Assembly: GCF_900099825.1 (NCBI RefSeq)
Contig: NZ_LT629693.1
Coordinates: forward strand, 2,604,001-2,668,000
Reading direction: 5' to 3'
Length of the DNA stretch: 64,000 bases
Source: Bradyrhizobium ottawaense
Lineage (GTDB): Bacteria > Pseudomonadota > Alphaproteobacteria > Rhizobiales > Xanthobacteraceae
Below are positions 44,638 to 53,952 of this stretch, one piece after another. The translations under genes and the position numbers were made by a program. Every line of letters begins with the position of its first letter. Within the stretch, counting starts at the first letter, position 1. Under the pieces are notes generated by a model that worked only from the letters and a program-made list of their open reading frames with translations, was not told the DNA's origin and made no database searches.

Positions 44638-46278
44638 ATGCCCGAATCGATGACCATGCCCGCTGCGGAAAAACTGACCAACACGCCTGAATTGACCGTT
44701 TCGGAGCTGTCCTCGGCGCTGAAACGGACGGTGGAGGATACCTACGGGCATGTCCGGGTGCGTGGCGAAATCTCCGGCTTTCGCGGGCCGCATTCCTCCG
44801 GCCACTGCTATTTCGCGCTCAAGGACGAGACCGCCAAGATCGAGGCCGTGATCTGGAAGGGCGTGCATTCGCGCATGCGCTTCAAGCCGCAGGAAGGCCT
44901 CGAGGTCATCGCCACCGGCAAGCTCACGACCTATCCGGGCTCGTCGAAATACCAGATCGTGATCGAAGCGATCGAGCCCGCCGGCGTCGGCGCGCTGATG
45001 GCGCTGATGGAAGAGCGCAAGCGCAAGCTCGGCGCCGAGGGCCTGTTCGACGAGGCCCGCAAGCAGTTGCTGCCCTGGCTGCCGGAGGTGATCGGCGTCG
45101 TCACCTCGCCGACCGGGGCCGTCATTCGCGACATCCTGCACCGGCTGCAGGACCGGTTTCCACGCCGGGTGCTGGTGTGGCCGGTCAAGGTTCAGGGCGA
45201 AGGTTCGGCCGAACAGGTCGCCGCCGCCATCCGCGGCTTCAACGCGCTGCCCGAGGGCGGCAGCATCCCACGGCCGGATCTGTTGATCGTCGCGCGCGGC
45301 GGCGGCTCGCTGGAGGACCTGTGGTCATTCAACGAGGAGATTGTGGTGCGCGCCGCGGCCGAGAGCATGATCCCGCTGATCTCGGCGGTGGGTCACGAGA
45401 CCGATATCACGCTGATCGATTTTGCCGCCGACAAGCGCGCGCCGACACCGACCGCGGCCGCCGAAATGGCCGTCCCCGTACGCAGCGAATTATTCGTCGA
45501 GGTGACGGCGCTGGCGCGTCGCACGATGATCTGCTGGCAGCGCAGCCAGGAAGGCCGCCGCAATGAATTGCGCGCCGCCGCCCGCGCTTTGCCCGGCGCC
45601 GCCGAACTGCTGGCGATCCCGAGGCAGCGGCTCGACAGCGCAACTGGAGCCCTGCCCCGCGGGCTGAAAGCCAATACCAACGCGCATCATCGCCGCTTCT
45701 CGCAGGCCAGCGCAGGGCTGACGTTGAAGGTGCTGCGTGGACAGGTCGCACAGGCGAGGCAGCGCCTCACGGTGTCCGGCGAGCGCATCAGGCTTTCCAC
45801 CCGCGCGCTGCTGCGGCATCGCCGCGATCGCTTTGCCGGGCTGGAGGTCAGGCTCAAGACCTCGAAACTTGCCAACGCGCAGGCCCAGCGCAACGCCATC
45901 GCGCGCGACCGCGAACGCGCCCAGCGCCTCGCCGAGCGCGCCCGCCGCGCGCTGCTGACGGCGATGCAGCGGTTGGAAGCCCGCGTCGCGCATAGCGGCC
46001 AGTTGTTGTCGGCGCTGTCCTATCGTGGCGTGCTGGCGCGCGGCTTTGCTTTGGTGCGCGACGCGCACGGCCAGCCCTTGCACGCCGCGGCCTCGGTCGG
46101 GCCCAACGCGCATCTGACGATCGAATTCGCCGACGGTCGTGTCGGCGCCACCGCGGATTCGGATCGTCCGCCGGCGTCGTCCGCGCCCGACAGCGCGCCC
46201 AAGCCCGCGCCGCGCGAGGCGAAGACGATGGCGGCCAAGCGCGTCGTCAAGCCAATCGATCAGGGCAGCCTGTTTTAG
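44638..46278 (+). CDS. xseA: Exodeoxyribonuclease VII large subunit
   Basis: XseA with XseB degrades single-stranded DNA. The 546-aa protein has an N-terminal OB fold ([16 protein letters not shown], then [26 protein letters not shown]), a central catalytic domain ([67 protein letters not shown]), and a long helical C-terminal region. Three in-frame ATGs at 44638, 44650 and 44656 are all possible, and no strong ribosome site decides. The small subunit gene xseB is not in the window. Confidence 0.95.
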   Translation: MPESMTMPAAEKLTNTPELTVSELSSALKRTVEDTYGHVRVRGEISGFRGPHSSGHCYFALKDETAKIEAVIWKGVHSRMRFKPQEGLEVIATGKLTTYPGSSKYQIVIEAIEPAGVGALMALMEERKRKLGAEGLFDEARKQLLPWLPEVIGVVTSPTGAVIRDILHRLQDRFPRRVLVWPVKVQGEGSAEQVAAAIRGFNALPEGGSIPRPDLLIVARGGGSLEDLWSFNEEIVVRAAAESMIPLISAVGHETDITLIDFAADKRAPTPTAAAEMAVPVRSELFVEVTALARRTMICWQRSQEGRRNELRAAARALPGAAELLAIPRQRLDSATGALPRGLKANTNAHHRRFSQASAGLTLKVLRGQVAQARQRLTVSGERIRLSTRALLRHRRDRFAGLEVRLKTSKLANAQAQRNAIARDRERAQRLAERARRALLTAMQRLEARVAHSGQLLSALSYRGVLARGFALVRDAHGQPLHAAASVGPNAHLTIEFADGRVGATADSDRPPASSAPDSAPKPAPREAKTMAAKRVVKPIDQGSLF

Positions 46279-46299
46279 AGTCTTTTTGTTTTGCTATCG

Positions 46300-47139
46300 C
46301 TACCGCGCCAGCCACTCGGCGACGCGCGCCTGCGAGTCCGAGCGCGCCTCCGCGTCGGTGCCGATATGGCCGCGCTCCGGCAACGCCGCGTCGGCGCCAC
46401 CGCTGCCGATCGCATGCAGCGGCAGATCGGGACGATCGAAGTCGTGCGATGCGCCGGGATAGATTTCGATCCGGGTCAGCGCGCTGCGCCCGCGCGCGCC
46501 GTCGATCATCGCACGGCAGGCGGACGGCGAACTGATGTCGTCCTTGGCGCCGATCAGCAGCAGTGTCGGCACCCGCGCGCTCCAGCCGAGGCCGGAAGAG
46601 ACGCGGCAGTCCGGATAGAACGCAATCGCGGAACGGAAATCCGGCGCGGCATTGCGCGACGACAGTTGCGGCCGTATCGCCCACAACAACGCACTGCCGC
46701 CATTCCCCCATCCGATCAGGCTGACGCGGTCATGTGCCGCCCAGACCTGTTGCGAGAGCCATTGTCGCGCCGCGGTGATATCGGCCACCCGCTCCCGGCG
46801 GGCGAGCACGTGTCGCTCCTTGACGCGGCATTGCGCCCCGAGTTCGCGCGAGCCGTAACTGTCCGGCAGCAGCACCGCATGGCCGGCCTTCAGCAGCTGT
46901 TCGGCCCAGTCGCGGTAGCGCGGCAGCACCGGTTCCGAATGTCCGCCCAGTCCGCCGCAGCCGTGCAGCGCGATCACGGTGGGGAACGGTCCGTCGCCCT
47001 CCGGCTTGTAGAGCTGCGCGTGCAGGGTCAGGTTGGCAGCGGGAATATCGACCTGATGCGGGGCCGGCAGCGGAGCTGCGGTCGCAGCGAAGCTCACGGC
47101 GAAGAGCGTCAGGAATAGTATTGCTGACAGAGGGCGCAT
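46300..47139 (-). CDS. Dienelactone hydrolase-like alpha/beta hydrolase lacking the serine nucleophile
   Basis: The 279-aa protein has a signal peptide (MRPLSAILFLTLFAVSFA, cleavage near ATA), so it is exported. The fold follows the secreted dienelactone hydrolase-like family: VIALHGCGGLGGHSEP, AVLLPDSYGSRELG, then the nucleophile elbow. That reads GWGNGG, where homologues have GWSNGG, so the catalytic serine is glycine (GGG codon). The acid and histidine regions (LIGAKDDISSP and GASHDFDRP) are intact. The enzyme is probably inactive as a hydrolase, or it has another role. Sequencing error is possible, but several bases would need to change. Confidence 0.75.
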   Translation of the reverse strand: MRPLSAILFLTLFAVSFAATAAPLPAPHQVDIPAANLTLHAQLYKPEGDGPFPTVIALHGCGGLGGHSEPVLPRYRDWAEQLLKAGHAVLLPDSYGSRELGAQCRVKERHVLARRERVADITAARQWLSQQVWAAHDRVSLIGWGNGGSALLWAIRPQLSSRNAAPDFRSAIAFYPDCRVSSGLGWSARVPTLLLIGAKDDISSPSACRAMIDGARGRSALTRIEIYPGASHDFDRPDLPLHAIGSGGADAALPERGHIGTDAEARSDSQARVAEWLAR

Positions 47140-47293
47140 CGGTCCCGGTCGGATCATGATGGCGCTACAGATGCAGCGAGCCATGAATGCAAGGCTATCA
47201 TGCAGATCGGGCCAAAATTCATCACAAGTAGGTGGGTTTCGGGAGCGGACAGTACGACCTATTTATGATAGACTCCTCTCGGAAAATACACTT

Positions 47294-47318
47294 GGCCGCC
47301 CCCTGTGATGGGGCGGCC
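47294..47318 (+). promoter_or_regulatory. Leader hairpin of the DUF2093 gene
   Basis: GGCCGCCCC (47294-47302) and GGGGCGGCC (47310-47318) form a 9-bp stem with a 7-base loop, ending five bases before the GGAGAG ribosome site. No T-tract follows. Confidence 0.5.
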
Positions 47319-47335
47319 CATCGGAGAGTTTGACG

Positions 47336-47563
47336 GTGCTGAATAAATTTGGTCCCTCGGGGAATGGCGAAGCGCAGGTGCAATATCTGGATGGCGATTT
47401 CCGCGTGGTCTCGCCCGGAACCTATGTGCGCTGCGCCATCACCGACGTGCGGATCCCGCTCGACGAGTTGAAGTACTGGAGCGTCGATCTGCAGGAGGCC
47501 TATTCAGTTCCGACCGCCGTGCTGGAACGGCACTTTCCCGGCGCCTTGAAAGGCCAGAGCTAG
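47336..47563 (+). CDS. DUF2093 family protein
   Basis: The 75-aa protein matches the small DUF2093 family of Rhizobiales. It begins VLNKFGPSGNGEAQVQYLDGDFRVVSPG, and has YVRCAITDVRIPLDELKYWSVDLQEAY near the end. The function is unknown. A GTG start at 47336 is placed seven bases after GGAGAG; a TTG six bases earlier is too close to that site. It is convergent with lpxK, and their stop codons share CTAG at 47560-47563. This gene order, next to lpxK and waaA, recurs in rhizobia. Confidence 0.85.
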   Translation: MLNKFGPSGNGEAQVQYLDGDFRVVSPGTYVRCAITDVRIPLDELKYWSVDLQEAYSVPTAVLERHFPGALKGQS

Positions 47564-48588
47564 TCGCCTCCGCTGAGCTTTCTCTCGCGCGCCTTGAACA
47601 GACGCGCGGTCACGAACCAGCGCAACAGCGCCGCGTCGTCGAATTCAAGCGTCACCGTGAACGCCGTAATCTGCTGCGCCCAATCCGGCACGCCGCCGGC
47701 CCGCCGCAGCCGCGCCAGATCCTTTTCCGTCGTCACCAGCGTCAGCGCATCGCGCGCAGCTTCCGCGACAAGGCCTTCGATCTCGGCTTGCGTGAACGGA
47801 TGATGATCGGCGAAGGCACGCCGCTGTGCCACCTCGATGCCGCTGGCCTCGAGTGTTGCGAAGAATCGCGCGGGATCGCCGATGCCGGCGAAGGCCAGCA
47901 CGCGCCCGCCGCGCAGCGACGCCACTTGCGCCGCATCCGGCTGCAGATGCGCGCGCAGCACCGGCTTGCCCTGCGCGGCAATCTCCACCGCCACCGCCTC
48001 TGCGGCGGCGCCGTTGCCGACAATCACCAGCGCGTCGGTGCGCGCCAGTTGCGGCTTCAAGGGCGCGCGCAAAGGACCGGCAGGAAACACCTGTCCGTTG
48101 CCGAGACCGCGGTTGCCGTCGATCACGATCAGCGACGCATCCTTGGCCACGGCCGGACTCTGAAAACCGTCGTCCATCAGGATCACGGTCGCGCCTTGCG
48201 ACCGCGCCAGCGGGACGCCGTCCGCACGCTGGCGCGCGACCACCACCGGCAATTGAACCGCCATCATCAGCGGCTCGTCGCCGACATCGGATGCCGCATG
48301 CCTGGCGGGATCGACCCGGACCGGTCCGCGCAATCTTCCGCCATAGCCGCGGCTCAGCACCACCGGCGTCTCGCCGAGGTCGCGCAACAGTTTGGCCAGC
48401 GCCAGCACCGTCGGCGTCTTGCCGGCGCCGCCAACGTGATAGTTGCCGACGCAGAGCACCGGAATGCCGGCATCCAGACCGTTGTGCTGCAGCCGGTTGG
48501 CGGCGATGGCGCCATAGAGCGCGCCGAGCGGCCTCAACAGATGCGATTTCCACGAAGACGGGCTGTGCCAGAAGCCCGGCTCACGCAT
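47560..48588 (-). CDS. lpxK: Tetraacyldisaccharide 4'-kinase
   Basis: LpxK phosphorylates the 4' position of the lipid A disaccharide in the inner membrane. The 342-aa protein has an N-terminal hydrophobic stretch and a P-loop (GNYHVGGAGKTPTVLAL at about residues 48-64), then VVLSRGYGGRLRGPV, ILMDDGFQSPAVAKD and LAFAGIGDPARFF. It starts eight bases inside the waaA 3' end, so it is translationally coupled. It closes the leftward lipid A/Kdo run. Confidence 0.95.
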   Translation of the reverse strand: MREPGFWHSPSSWKSHLLRPLGALYGAIAANRLQHNGLDAGIPVLCVGNYHVGGAGKTPTVLALAKLLRDLGETPVVLSRGYGGRLRGPVRVDPARHAASDVGDEPLMMAVQLPVVVARQRADGVPLARSQGATVILMDDGFQSPAVAKDASLIVIDGNRGLGNGQVFPAGPLRAPLKPQLARTDALVIVGNGAAAEAVAVEIAAQGKPVLRAHLQPDAAQVASLRGGRVLAFAGIGDPARFFATLEASGIEVAQRRAFADHHPFTQAEIEGLVAEAARDALTLVTTEKDLARLRRAGGVPDWAQQITAFTVTLEFDDAALLRWFVTARLFKARERKLSGGD

Positions 48589-49885
48589 TGGCGGCTCCCA
48601 TCTCGAGCCGCAACTGCAGCAGATACGGCTCGAGCGCCGCAAGCGTCCGTTCCAGCGCGCCGCCGAGCTGCGCGACCACGGCGTCGGATGCCACAAGTGC
48701 GGCGTCGCGCGCCTTGGGATCGGCGAGCAACTGACCGAGCTGCTTGATCAGCGCTTCCTTGGTGTCGGCGCGGCGCGCGCCGCCGGCGGAATCCAGTGCC
48801 TCGTAGACATCGGTGAAATTGAAGACGTGGGGCCCATGGACGACGGACGCGCCGAGCTTGACCGCTTCGATCGGATTCTGTCCGCCATGCTCGACCAGCG
48901 ATCCGCCCATGAACACGATCGGCGCCAGCCGGTAGAACAGGCCCATCTCGCCCATGGTATCGCCGACATAGATGTCAGTTGAAGCGGTCGGCAATTCCTC
49001 GCGCGAGCGCAAGGCCGGCTTCAGCCCGGCCGCAGTGATCATGCCTGCGATTGCCGCGCCGCGGTCGGCATGCCGTGGCACGATCACGGTCAATAGCCCG
49101 GGAAAGAATCCGGCCAGCGTCTTGTGGGTCTCGACCAGGATCTCTTCTTCGCCGGGATGGGTCGAGGCGGCGACCACGATCGGCCGCCCCCGCGTCATCG
49201 ACATCAGCCGCTCGAGCTTGCCGGTATCGGCCGGGGGCGCCGGAACGTCGAGCTTGAGATTTCCGGTGACCGTGACGTTACGGCTGCCGAGCGCGGCGAA
49301 ACGCTCGCCGTCGAGCTGGGATTGCGCGAGGCAGACGTCGAACCGGCCGAGCAGCGCCGAGATGGTGCCGGAGACCCGGCGCCAGCGCGGAAACGAGCGA
49401 TGCGACATCCGTCCGTTGATCAGCACCATCGGCAGCCGTCGCGCCGCGCTGGACAGGATCAGGTTCGGCCACAGGTCGGATTCGATGAACAGCGCCAGCG
49501 AGGGCCGCCAGTGGTCGAGAAACCGCGCGACATAACGCGGCGAGTCGTACGGCACATATTGATGGATCACGTCGGCAGGGAACCGCTTGGCGACGATCGC
49601 CGCCGACGTCACCGTGCCCGAGGTCAGCAGGATGCGCAGGTTAAGCGCCCGCAACTTCTCGATCAGGGCCGCGGCCGCCAGCACCTCGCCGACGCTGGCG
49701 CCGTGAATCCACACCAGCGGTCCCGCGGGGCGGACATCGGCGCTGACGCCGCGGCGCTCGCCGACGCGCGCCGGATCTTCCTTGCCGAGTTTCAACCGCC
49801 GGTTGATCAACGCAGGCGACAACGGCACCATCGCGGCCGACAGTCTCCGGTAGACGCGCAACGTCATCGGCAGCGGATCAGCCAA
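48581..49885 (-). CDS. waaA: 3-deoxy-D-manno-octulosonic acid (Kdo) transferase
   Basis: WaaA (KdtA) transfers Kdo to lipid A precursors. The 434-aa protein has an N-terminal anchor, WIHGASVGEVLAAAALIEKL, LRILLTSGTVTSA, QYVPYDSPRYVARFL, and the C-terminal glycosyltransferase region (FMGGSLVEHGGQNPIEAVKLGA). The TTG at 49885 overlaps the upstream gene and has GGAGG six bases before it; an ATG at 49867 is the alternative. It is flanked by lpxK and a DUF374 acyltransferase. Confidence 0.95.
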   Translation of the reverse strand: MADPLPMTLRVYRRLSAAMVPLSPALINRRLKLGKEDPARVGERRGVSADVRPAGPLVWIHGASVGEVLAAAALIEKLRALNLRILLTSGTVTSAAIVAKRFPADVIHQYVPYDSPRYVARFLDHWRPSLALFIESDLWPNLILSSAARRLPMVLINGRMSHRSFPRWRRVSGTISALLGRFDVCLAQSQLDGERFAALGSRNVTVTGNLKLDVPAPPADTGKLERLMSMTRGRPIVVAASTHPGEEEILVETHKTLAGFFPGLLTVIVPRHADRGAAIAGMITAAGLKPALRSREELPTASTDIYVGDTMGEMGLFYRLAPIVFMGGSLVEHGGQNPIEAVKLGASVVHGPHVFNFTDVYEALDSAGGARRADTKEALIKQLGQLLADPKARDAALVASDAVVAQLGGALERTLAALEPYLLQLRLEMGAANA

Positions 49886-50591
49886 GGGCGGCCTCCGGAC
49901 GCCCGACCGCTGCATAGGCGAGCCGGGTCGCTTCGTTCAGAAGAGTCTCTACCTGCAGCCGCAATTTTTCCATAGTCTCGGCATTGGCGTCCGGCGGCAC
50001 GTAAACCGGCTCAATGCCTACCACGGCACCGCGCCCGAAGGGTAAATTGATGGTGGTGGAGTCCCAGTTCTTCAACCGGATGAACCGGCTGGTGACCATC
50101 GCAAACGGCATGATCGGCCGCCCGGACTCCCGCGCCAGCATGATGACGCCGAGGCCCACGACCCGTGCCCGCTTCGGCACGTCGGCGGTGGTCGCGACGT
50201 TCCAGTTCTCCCCCAGCGCCAGCAGCATCTCCCGGAACGCGCCGACACCGCCCTTGCGGTGAAACGCGCCGCCGTGATCGCCGGAGCCGCGGATGGTGCC
50301 GATGCCGAGCCGCTCCGCGGCGATGGCATTGAATTCGCCGTCGCGATGCCGCGAGATCAGCACCTTGGCGCGGTAGCTCTTCTTGTTCTTGATGAACGGC
50401 GTCATCAAATGCTGGCCATGCCAGAACGCAAAGATCGCCGGCATCTGCGGCTCGACCTGTTGATAGATGTCGGCCGGCAGGTAGCTGAACCGGTTGGTCA
50501 GCCAGACCAGCCGCAGGTATTCGGCCGCAAGCACGCCCAGCGCACGCTGAACCCAGCTGCTGCGCAGCAAATCGCGAAAGAATCGTTTCAA
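49878..50591 (-). CDS. DUF374 lysophospholipid acyltransferase-like protein
   Basis: The 237-aa protein belongs to the DUF374 branch of the LPLAT superfamily. It has FWHGQHLMTPF with the HxxxxD-like catalytic histidine region, SRHRDGEFNAIAAERLGIGTIRGSGDHGG and the PKRARVVGLGVIMLARESG segment. It lies between a DUF4170 gene and waaA, overlapping both, and this order is conserved in rhizobia. The location suggests it acylates or modifies a lipid A precursor, but no substrate is established. Confidence 0.88.
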   Translation of the reverse strand: MKRFFRDLLRSSWVQRALGVLAAEYLRLVWLTNRFSYLPADIYQQVEPQMPAIFAFWHGQHLMTPFIKNKKSYRAKVLISRHRDGEFNAIAAERLGIGTIRGSGDHGGAFHRKGGVGAFREMLLALGENWNVATTADVPKRARVVGLGVIMLARESGRPIMPFAMVTSRFIRLKNWDSTTINLPFGRGAVVGIEPVYVPPDANAETMEKLRLQVETLLNEATRLAYAAVGRPEAALG

Positions 50592-50836
50592 TGGGAGTGC
50601 TTCGCGTCTTGACCCGGATCGAGCAGCCGATGGAGGTGAACCACGAAGTAACGCATGTGGGCATTGTCCACGGTCTGCTGCGCCTTCGCCTTCCAGGCCG
50701 CGTGAGCGGTGGCGTAATTGGGGTACACGCCGACGATCTCGACCTGATCGAGGTCCTTGAACGTCGTGTGTTCGAGATCGGTCAACTCGCCGCCAATGAC
50801 GAGATGAAGCAGTTGCGGCTGGGCACTATCTGGCAT
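50588..50836 (-). CDS. DUF4170 family protein
   Basis: The 82-aa protein matches the DUF4170 family of Rhizobiales: LLHLVIGGELTDLEHTTF, VEIVGVYPNYATAHAAWKAKAQ, then NAHMRYFVVHLHRLLDP. It is soluble, with no membrane segment. The stop overlaps the start of the DUF374 gene (ATGA), and cysQ lies 100 bp upstream. The function is unknown; the genomic context suggests lipopolysaccharide work. Confidence 0.85.
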   Translation of the reverse strand: MPDSAQPQLLHLVIGGELTDLEHTTFKDLDQVEIVGVYPNYATAHAAWKAKAQQTVDNAHMRYFVVHLHRLLDPGQDAKHSH

Positions 50837-50936
50837 GATGATTTTTCCTAACGAGGTGCCCGGCAAGCAAGCTGACTATATAGCGCAAGATGCGTCACGT
50901 GTAGCGAAGGATTTTGCGGCGCGTAGCTTTACGGGT

Positions 50937-51746
50937 TCAGGGCAGTGGACGGTTTCGAAAATGCTCGACAATGCGTGCATGACGATCGCGTCCGGCTGCC
51001 ACCAGCACCCCATGCGTCACCTCCCGGCGATTGTACTCAATCGCATCCCCCGAGAGCGCGGTCATTCTACCATTCGCTTCCTGCACGATCAAATTGGCCG
51101 CGGCAAGGTCCCAGTCGCGGCTCTGACCGCCCGCAAAAGCGGCATCGAGGCTGCCGTCGGCGACCCGGCACAGCCGCAGCGCCAGCGATCCGATTCGCGG
51201 GAACAGCGTGATTTCGTCGGACGACGGACTGAGCCGCTGCACCAGCGGCTTCGGACCGGCCATCCGGGAAAAATCGAGGTCGGTCCCGGTCGAGGCTGAG
51301 ACCTGCCGCCGGTTCAGGGTCGCGCCCTGCCCGCGCACCGCGAAGAAGAATTCGTCCGTGACCGGCGCAAACACCGCCGCCAGCACCGGAGTGGCACCGG
51401 CGACCAGCGCCACGCTGACGCACCAGTCCTCGCGGCCGGCCAGATAGGCCCGGGTGCCGTCGATCGGATCGACGATCCAGACCAGCGGCTTGCCAAGGCG
51501 CGTGTCGTCGTCGGCGCTTTCTTCCGACAGCCAGCCATAATCCGGCGTCGCCGAACGCAGCCTCTGCTCGACGAGATCGTTGACGGCGATATCGGCTTCC
51601 GAAACCGGCGACGAGGCGCCCTTGGTCCAGTTCTTCAGTTCGGTGCGAAACATCGCCTTTGCCAGCGCGCCCGCTTCCCGCACCGTCTCCGCCAGCAGAG
51701 CGGCGTCGCGCGCCGTGGTGTTTTCGACCGTGTCAGCGTCCGCCAA
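50937..51746 (-). CDS. cysQ: 3'(2'),5'-bisphosphate nucleotidase (inositol monophosphatase family)
   Basis: The 269-aa protein is of the inositol monophosphatase superfamily. It has the metal motifs WLSEESADD and WIVDPIDGTRAYLAG, and the second WDLAAANLIVQEANG. CysQ removes the 3' phosphate from PAP formed in sulfate reduction; other IMPase-type activities are possible. It overlaps pmbA by 14 bases and is followed by DUF4170. Confidence 0.85.
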   Translation of the reverse strand: MADADTVENTTARDAALLAETVREAGALAKAMFRTELKNWTKGASSPVSEADIAVNDLVEQRLRSATPDYGWLSEESADDDTRLGKPLVWIVDPIDGTRAYLAGREDWCVSVALVAGATPVLAAVFAPVTDEFFFAVRGQGATLNRRQVSASTGTDLDFSRMAGPKPLVQRLSPSSDEITLFPRIGSLALRLCRVADGSLDAAFAGGQSRDWDLAAANLIVQEANGRMTALSGDAIEYNRREVTHGVLVAAGRDRHARIVEHFRNRPLP

Positions 51747-53133
51747 GCGTCAAGCCCTCGATGCGCAGCGTCGGCGCATTGACGCCGTAGCGGAATTCCA
51801 GGTCGCTGGCTGCGACCAGTGATTTGAACATCGGCAGCAGATGGCCCGCGATCGTCACCTCGCTGACGGCATAGGTGATCTCGCCGTTCTCGATCCAGAA
51901 CCCGGATGCGCCGCGGCTGTAATCGCCGGTCACGCCATTGACGCCGGAACCGATCAGGTCGGTGACGTAAAAGCCCTGCTTGATGTCCGAGATCAATTCC
52001 CCAGGCGTCACGTGGCCTGCCTCGAGGTGCAGGTTGTACGAGCCCGGCGACGGTGAGGACGAGACGCCGCGATGGGCGTGTCCGGTCGTGACCATGCCGA
52101 GTTCTCGCGCGGTCGCAGAATCCAGGAGCCACGTCGTCAGCACGCCCTCGTCGATCAGCGCATGCCGCTTTACCTTGACGCCCTCGGCGTCGAAGGTCTG
52201 CGAACGCAATCCGCGCACCCGCAACGGATCGTCGATGATGCGGATGTCCCTGGAGAACAGCTGTTCGCCGAGCCGGTCCTTCAGGAAGCTGGTCTTGCGC
52301 GCGATCGAGGCGCCGTTGATGGCGCCGACGAGATGGCCGACCAGCGATCCCGACACCCGCGGGTCGAACACGACAGGCACCTTGCAGGTCTCGACCTTGC
52401 GCGGATTGGCGCGCGCCACCGTGCGCTCGCCGGCCTTGCGGCCGACGCTTTCGGGCGAGGCGAGGTCGGATGCATGCGGCGCCGACGTAAAATCGTAGTC
52501 GCGCTCCATGCCGGTGCCCTCACCGGAGATCGCGGTCATCGAGATGCCCTGGCTCGAACGCAGGTAGGAGCCATGGAAACCGGTCGAGGTCACCAGCACC
52601 ATGCCGCCGATGCCGCTCGAGGCCGAGGCGCCACCGGACTTCGATACGCCCTTGACCGCGAGGCCAGCCGCTTCGGCTTCGCAGGCCCGGCGCTCCAGTT
52701 CGGCCGTGGTCGGAACCTTGCGGTCGAGCAGATCGAGATCGGCGAACTCGCGCGCCAGCAGCGAGGGGTCGGCGAGGCCGACAAATTTATCGTCGGGCGC
52801 CACGCGCGCCATCGCGACCGCGCGCTCGGCGAGTTTTGCGATACCATCGCCGGAAACGTCATTGGTCGAAACCACCGCCTGGCGCTGCCCGACCAGCACG
52901 CGCAATCCGACATCGTCGCCTTCCGAGCGCTCGGATTCCTCGACGCGCCCGTCACGCACCTCGACGCCCTGCGATACGCCGCGCACCGCGACCGCGTCCG
53001 CGGCATCCGCGCCGGCGCGCTTTGCCGCCTCGACCAGGCGCTGCGCCAGCGTCGAAAGCGCGGATTGATCGAACAGGTCCGAGGTCGCGGCGGGACGGGA
53101 AAGCGGCTGATCCGTGGATGGTGAAGAGTTCAC
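51733..53133 (-). CDS. pmbA: TldD/PmbA family metalloprotease-like protein PmbA
   Basis: PmbA (TldE) pairs with TldD to process small peptides such as microcin B17 and CcdA. The 466-aa protein has GVEVRDGRVEESERSEGDDVGLRV near the N-terminus and the C-terminal region VFDPRVSGSLVGHLVGAINGASIARKTSFL, then VTGDYSRGASGFWIENGE. PmbA itself lacks the HExxxH of TldD, so TldD elsewhere would supply catalysis. The GTG at 53133 has AGGA upstream and is preferred over longer options. It is the first gene of the leftward run. Confidence 0.92.
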   Translation of the reverse strand: MNSSPSTDQPLSRPAATSDLFDQSALSTLAQRLVEAAKRAGADAADAVAVRGVSQGVEVRDGRVEESERSEGDDVGLRVLVGQRQAVVSTNDVSGDGIAKLAERAVAMARVAPDDKFVGLADPSLLAREFADLDLLDRKVPTTAELERRACEAEAAGLAVKGVSKSGGASASSGIGGMVLVTSTGFHGSYLRSSQGISMTAISGEGTGMERDYDFTSAPHASDLASPESVGRKAGERTVARANPRKVETCKVPVVFDPRVSGSLVGHLVGAINGASIARKTSFLKDRLGEQLFSRDIRIIDDPLRVRGLRSQTFDAEGVKVKRHALIDEGVLTTWLLDSATARELGMVTTGHAHRGVSSSPSPGSYNLHLEAGHVTPGELISDIKQGFYVTDLIGSGVNGVTGDYSRGASGFWIENGEITYAVSEVTIAGHLLPMFKSLVAASDLEFRYGVNAPTLRIEGLTLGGR

Positions 53134-53256
53134 AAACAGAATTCCTGACAATGAAGGGGCTTCGGCGCAAATCAGCGAACCCATCAGATGTGCCTGATTC
53201 ACAGCGATTTCAAGCATTTTGCGACGCCAAATGCCAAACATTTTCGGCATTAAAGC

Positions 53257-53304
53257 AAGGTCTCGTCAATCATGTCGGCCAAGGTCTTGTCAATCATGCG
53301 GGCA
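53257..53304. repeat. Two 24-bp tandem repeats
   Basis: The units begin AAGGTCTCGTCAATCATG (53257) and AAGGTCTTGTCAATCATG (53281), and adjoin each other with four differences in 24 bases. They lie between the divergent pmbA and DUF6101 genes. Confidence 0.7.
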
Positions 53305-53417
53305 GAAGCGCGGCAGGTGACCATGGGTTAACCAGCCTTTTTAAGCCGAAACGGAAACGCATCCGCTAAGGTCTCACGTATCGACCGGGAACATAATCCC
53401 GGCGGGGAGATAAAGCC

Positions 53418-53942
53418 GTGAGGCGTCAAACAGCAACAAGCGGGACCAATCCCGCCGGGTCGAGCCGTGCACTGCGGCTCGACCCTCTTTCCCTTCCGCT
53501 CTCGTTCGATGCGCATGATACCCGCGCAGACGGCGGCGTGAGGAAGATCGAACTTCACCGCGAACGCGTCGTGCTGCGCCGTGCCGTCCACGGCATGCGG
53601 ATGTCGGTCAATATCAACGTCCGCGATTTTCTTGGCGTCGCCTTGCGTGGCCTCGACGACGCACAGATGCTGGTGCTGGTGCACCGGGATCCGTCGCTTT
53701 CGATTCCGCTTCTTGTCAGTTCCGACACCGACGAGATCGCATCCGCCTGGCAGACCTGGAGCGAGATCTTCGCGCTTCCGCAATTGCCGGAAGACAAGGT
53801 GCGCGAACCCGCCGCCCGCCGCCGCCGTCACAACGCCATCCGCACCCGCCGCCCGAAATTCCTGGTCCGCCGCCGCGCCGGCGATCTGCTCAACGCCGCC
53901 AACCTTCACGACGGCGAGCGCGAGATCATCGCGCGGGATTGA
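53418..53942 (+). CDS. DUF6101 family protein
   Basis: The 174-aa protein matches DUF6101, a family of unknown function limited to Rhizobiales. It has LRLDPLSLPLSFDAHDTRAD near the start, an RRAVHGMRMSVNINVRDFLGVALRG core, then a basic C-terminal part (AARRRRHNAIRTRRPKFLVRRR). The GTG at 53418 follows GGGGAG. The basic tail could bind nucleic acid or a membrane, which is inference. Confidence 0.85.
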   Translation: MRRQTATSGTNPAGSSRALRLDPLSLPLSFDAHDTRADGGVRKIELHRERVVLRRAVHGMRMSVNINVRDFLGVALRGLDDAQMLVLVHRDPSLSIPLLVSSDTDEIASAWQTWSEIFALPQLPEDKVREPAARRRRHNAIRTRRPKFLVRRRAGDLLNAANLHDGEREIIARD

Positions 53943-53952
53943 GTTTGATCCC

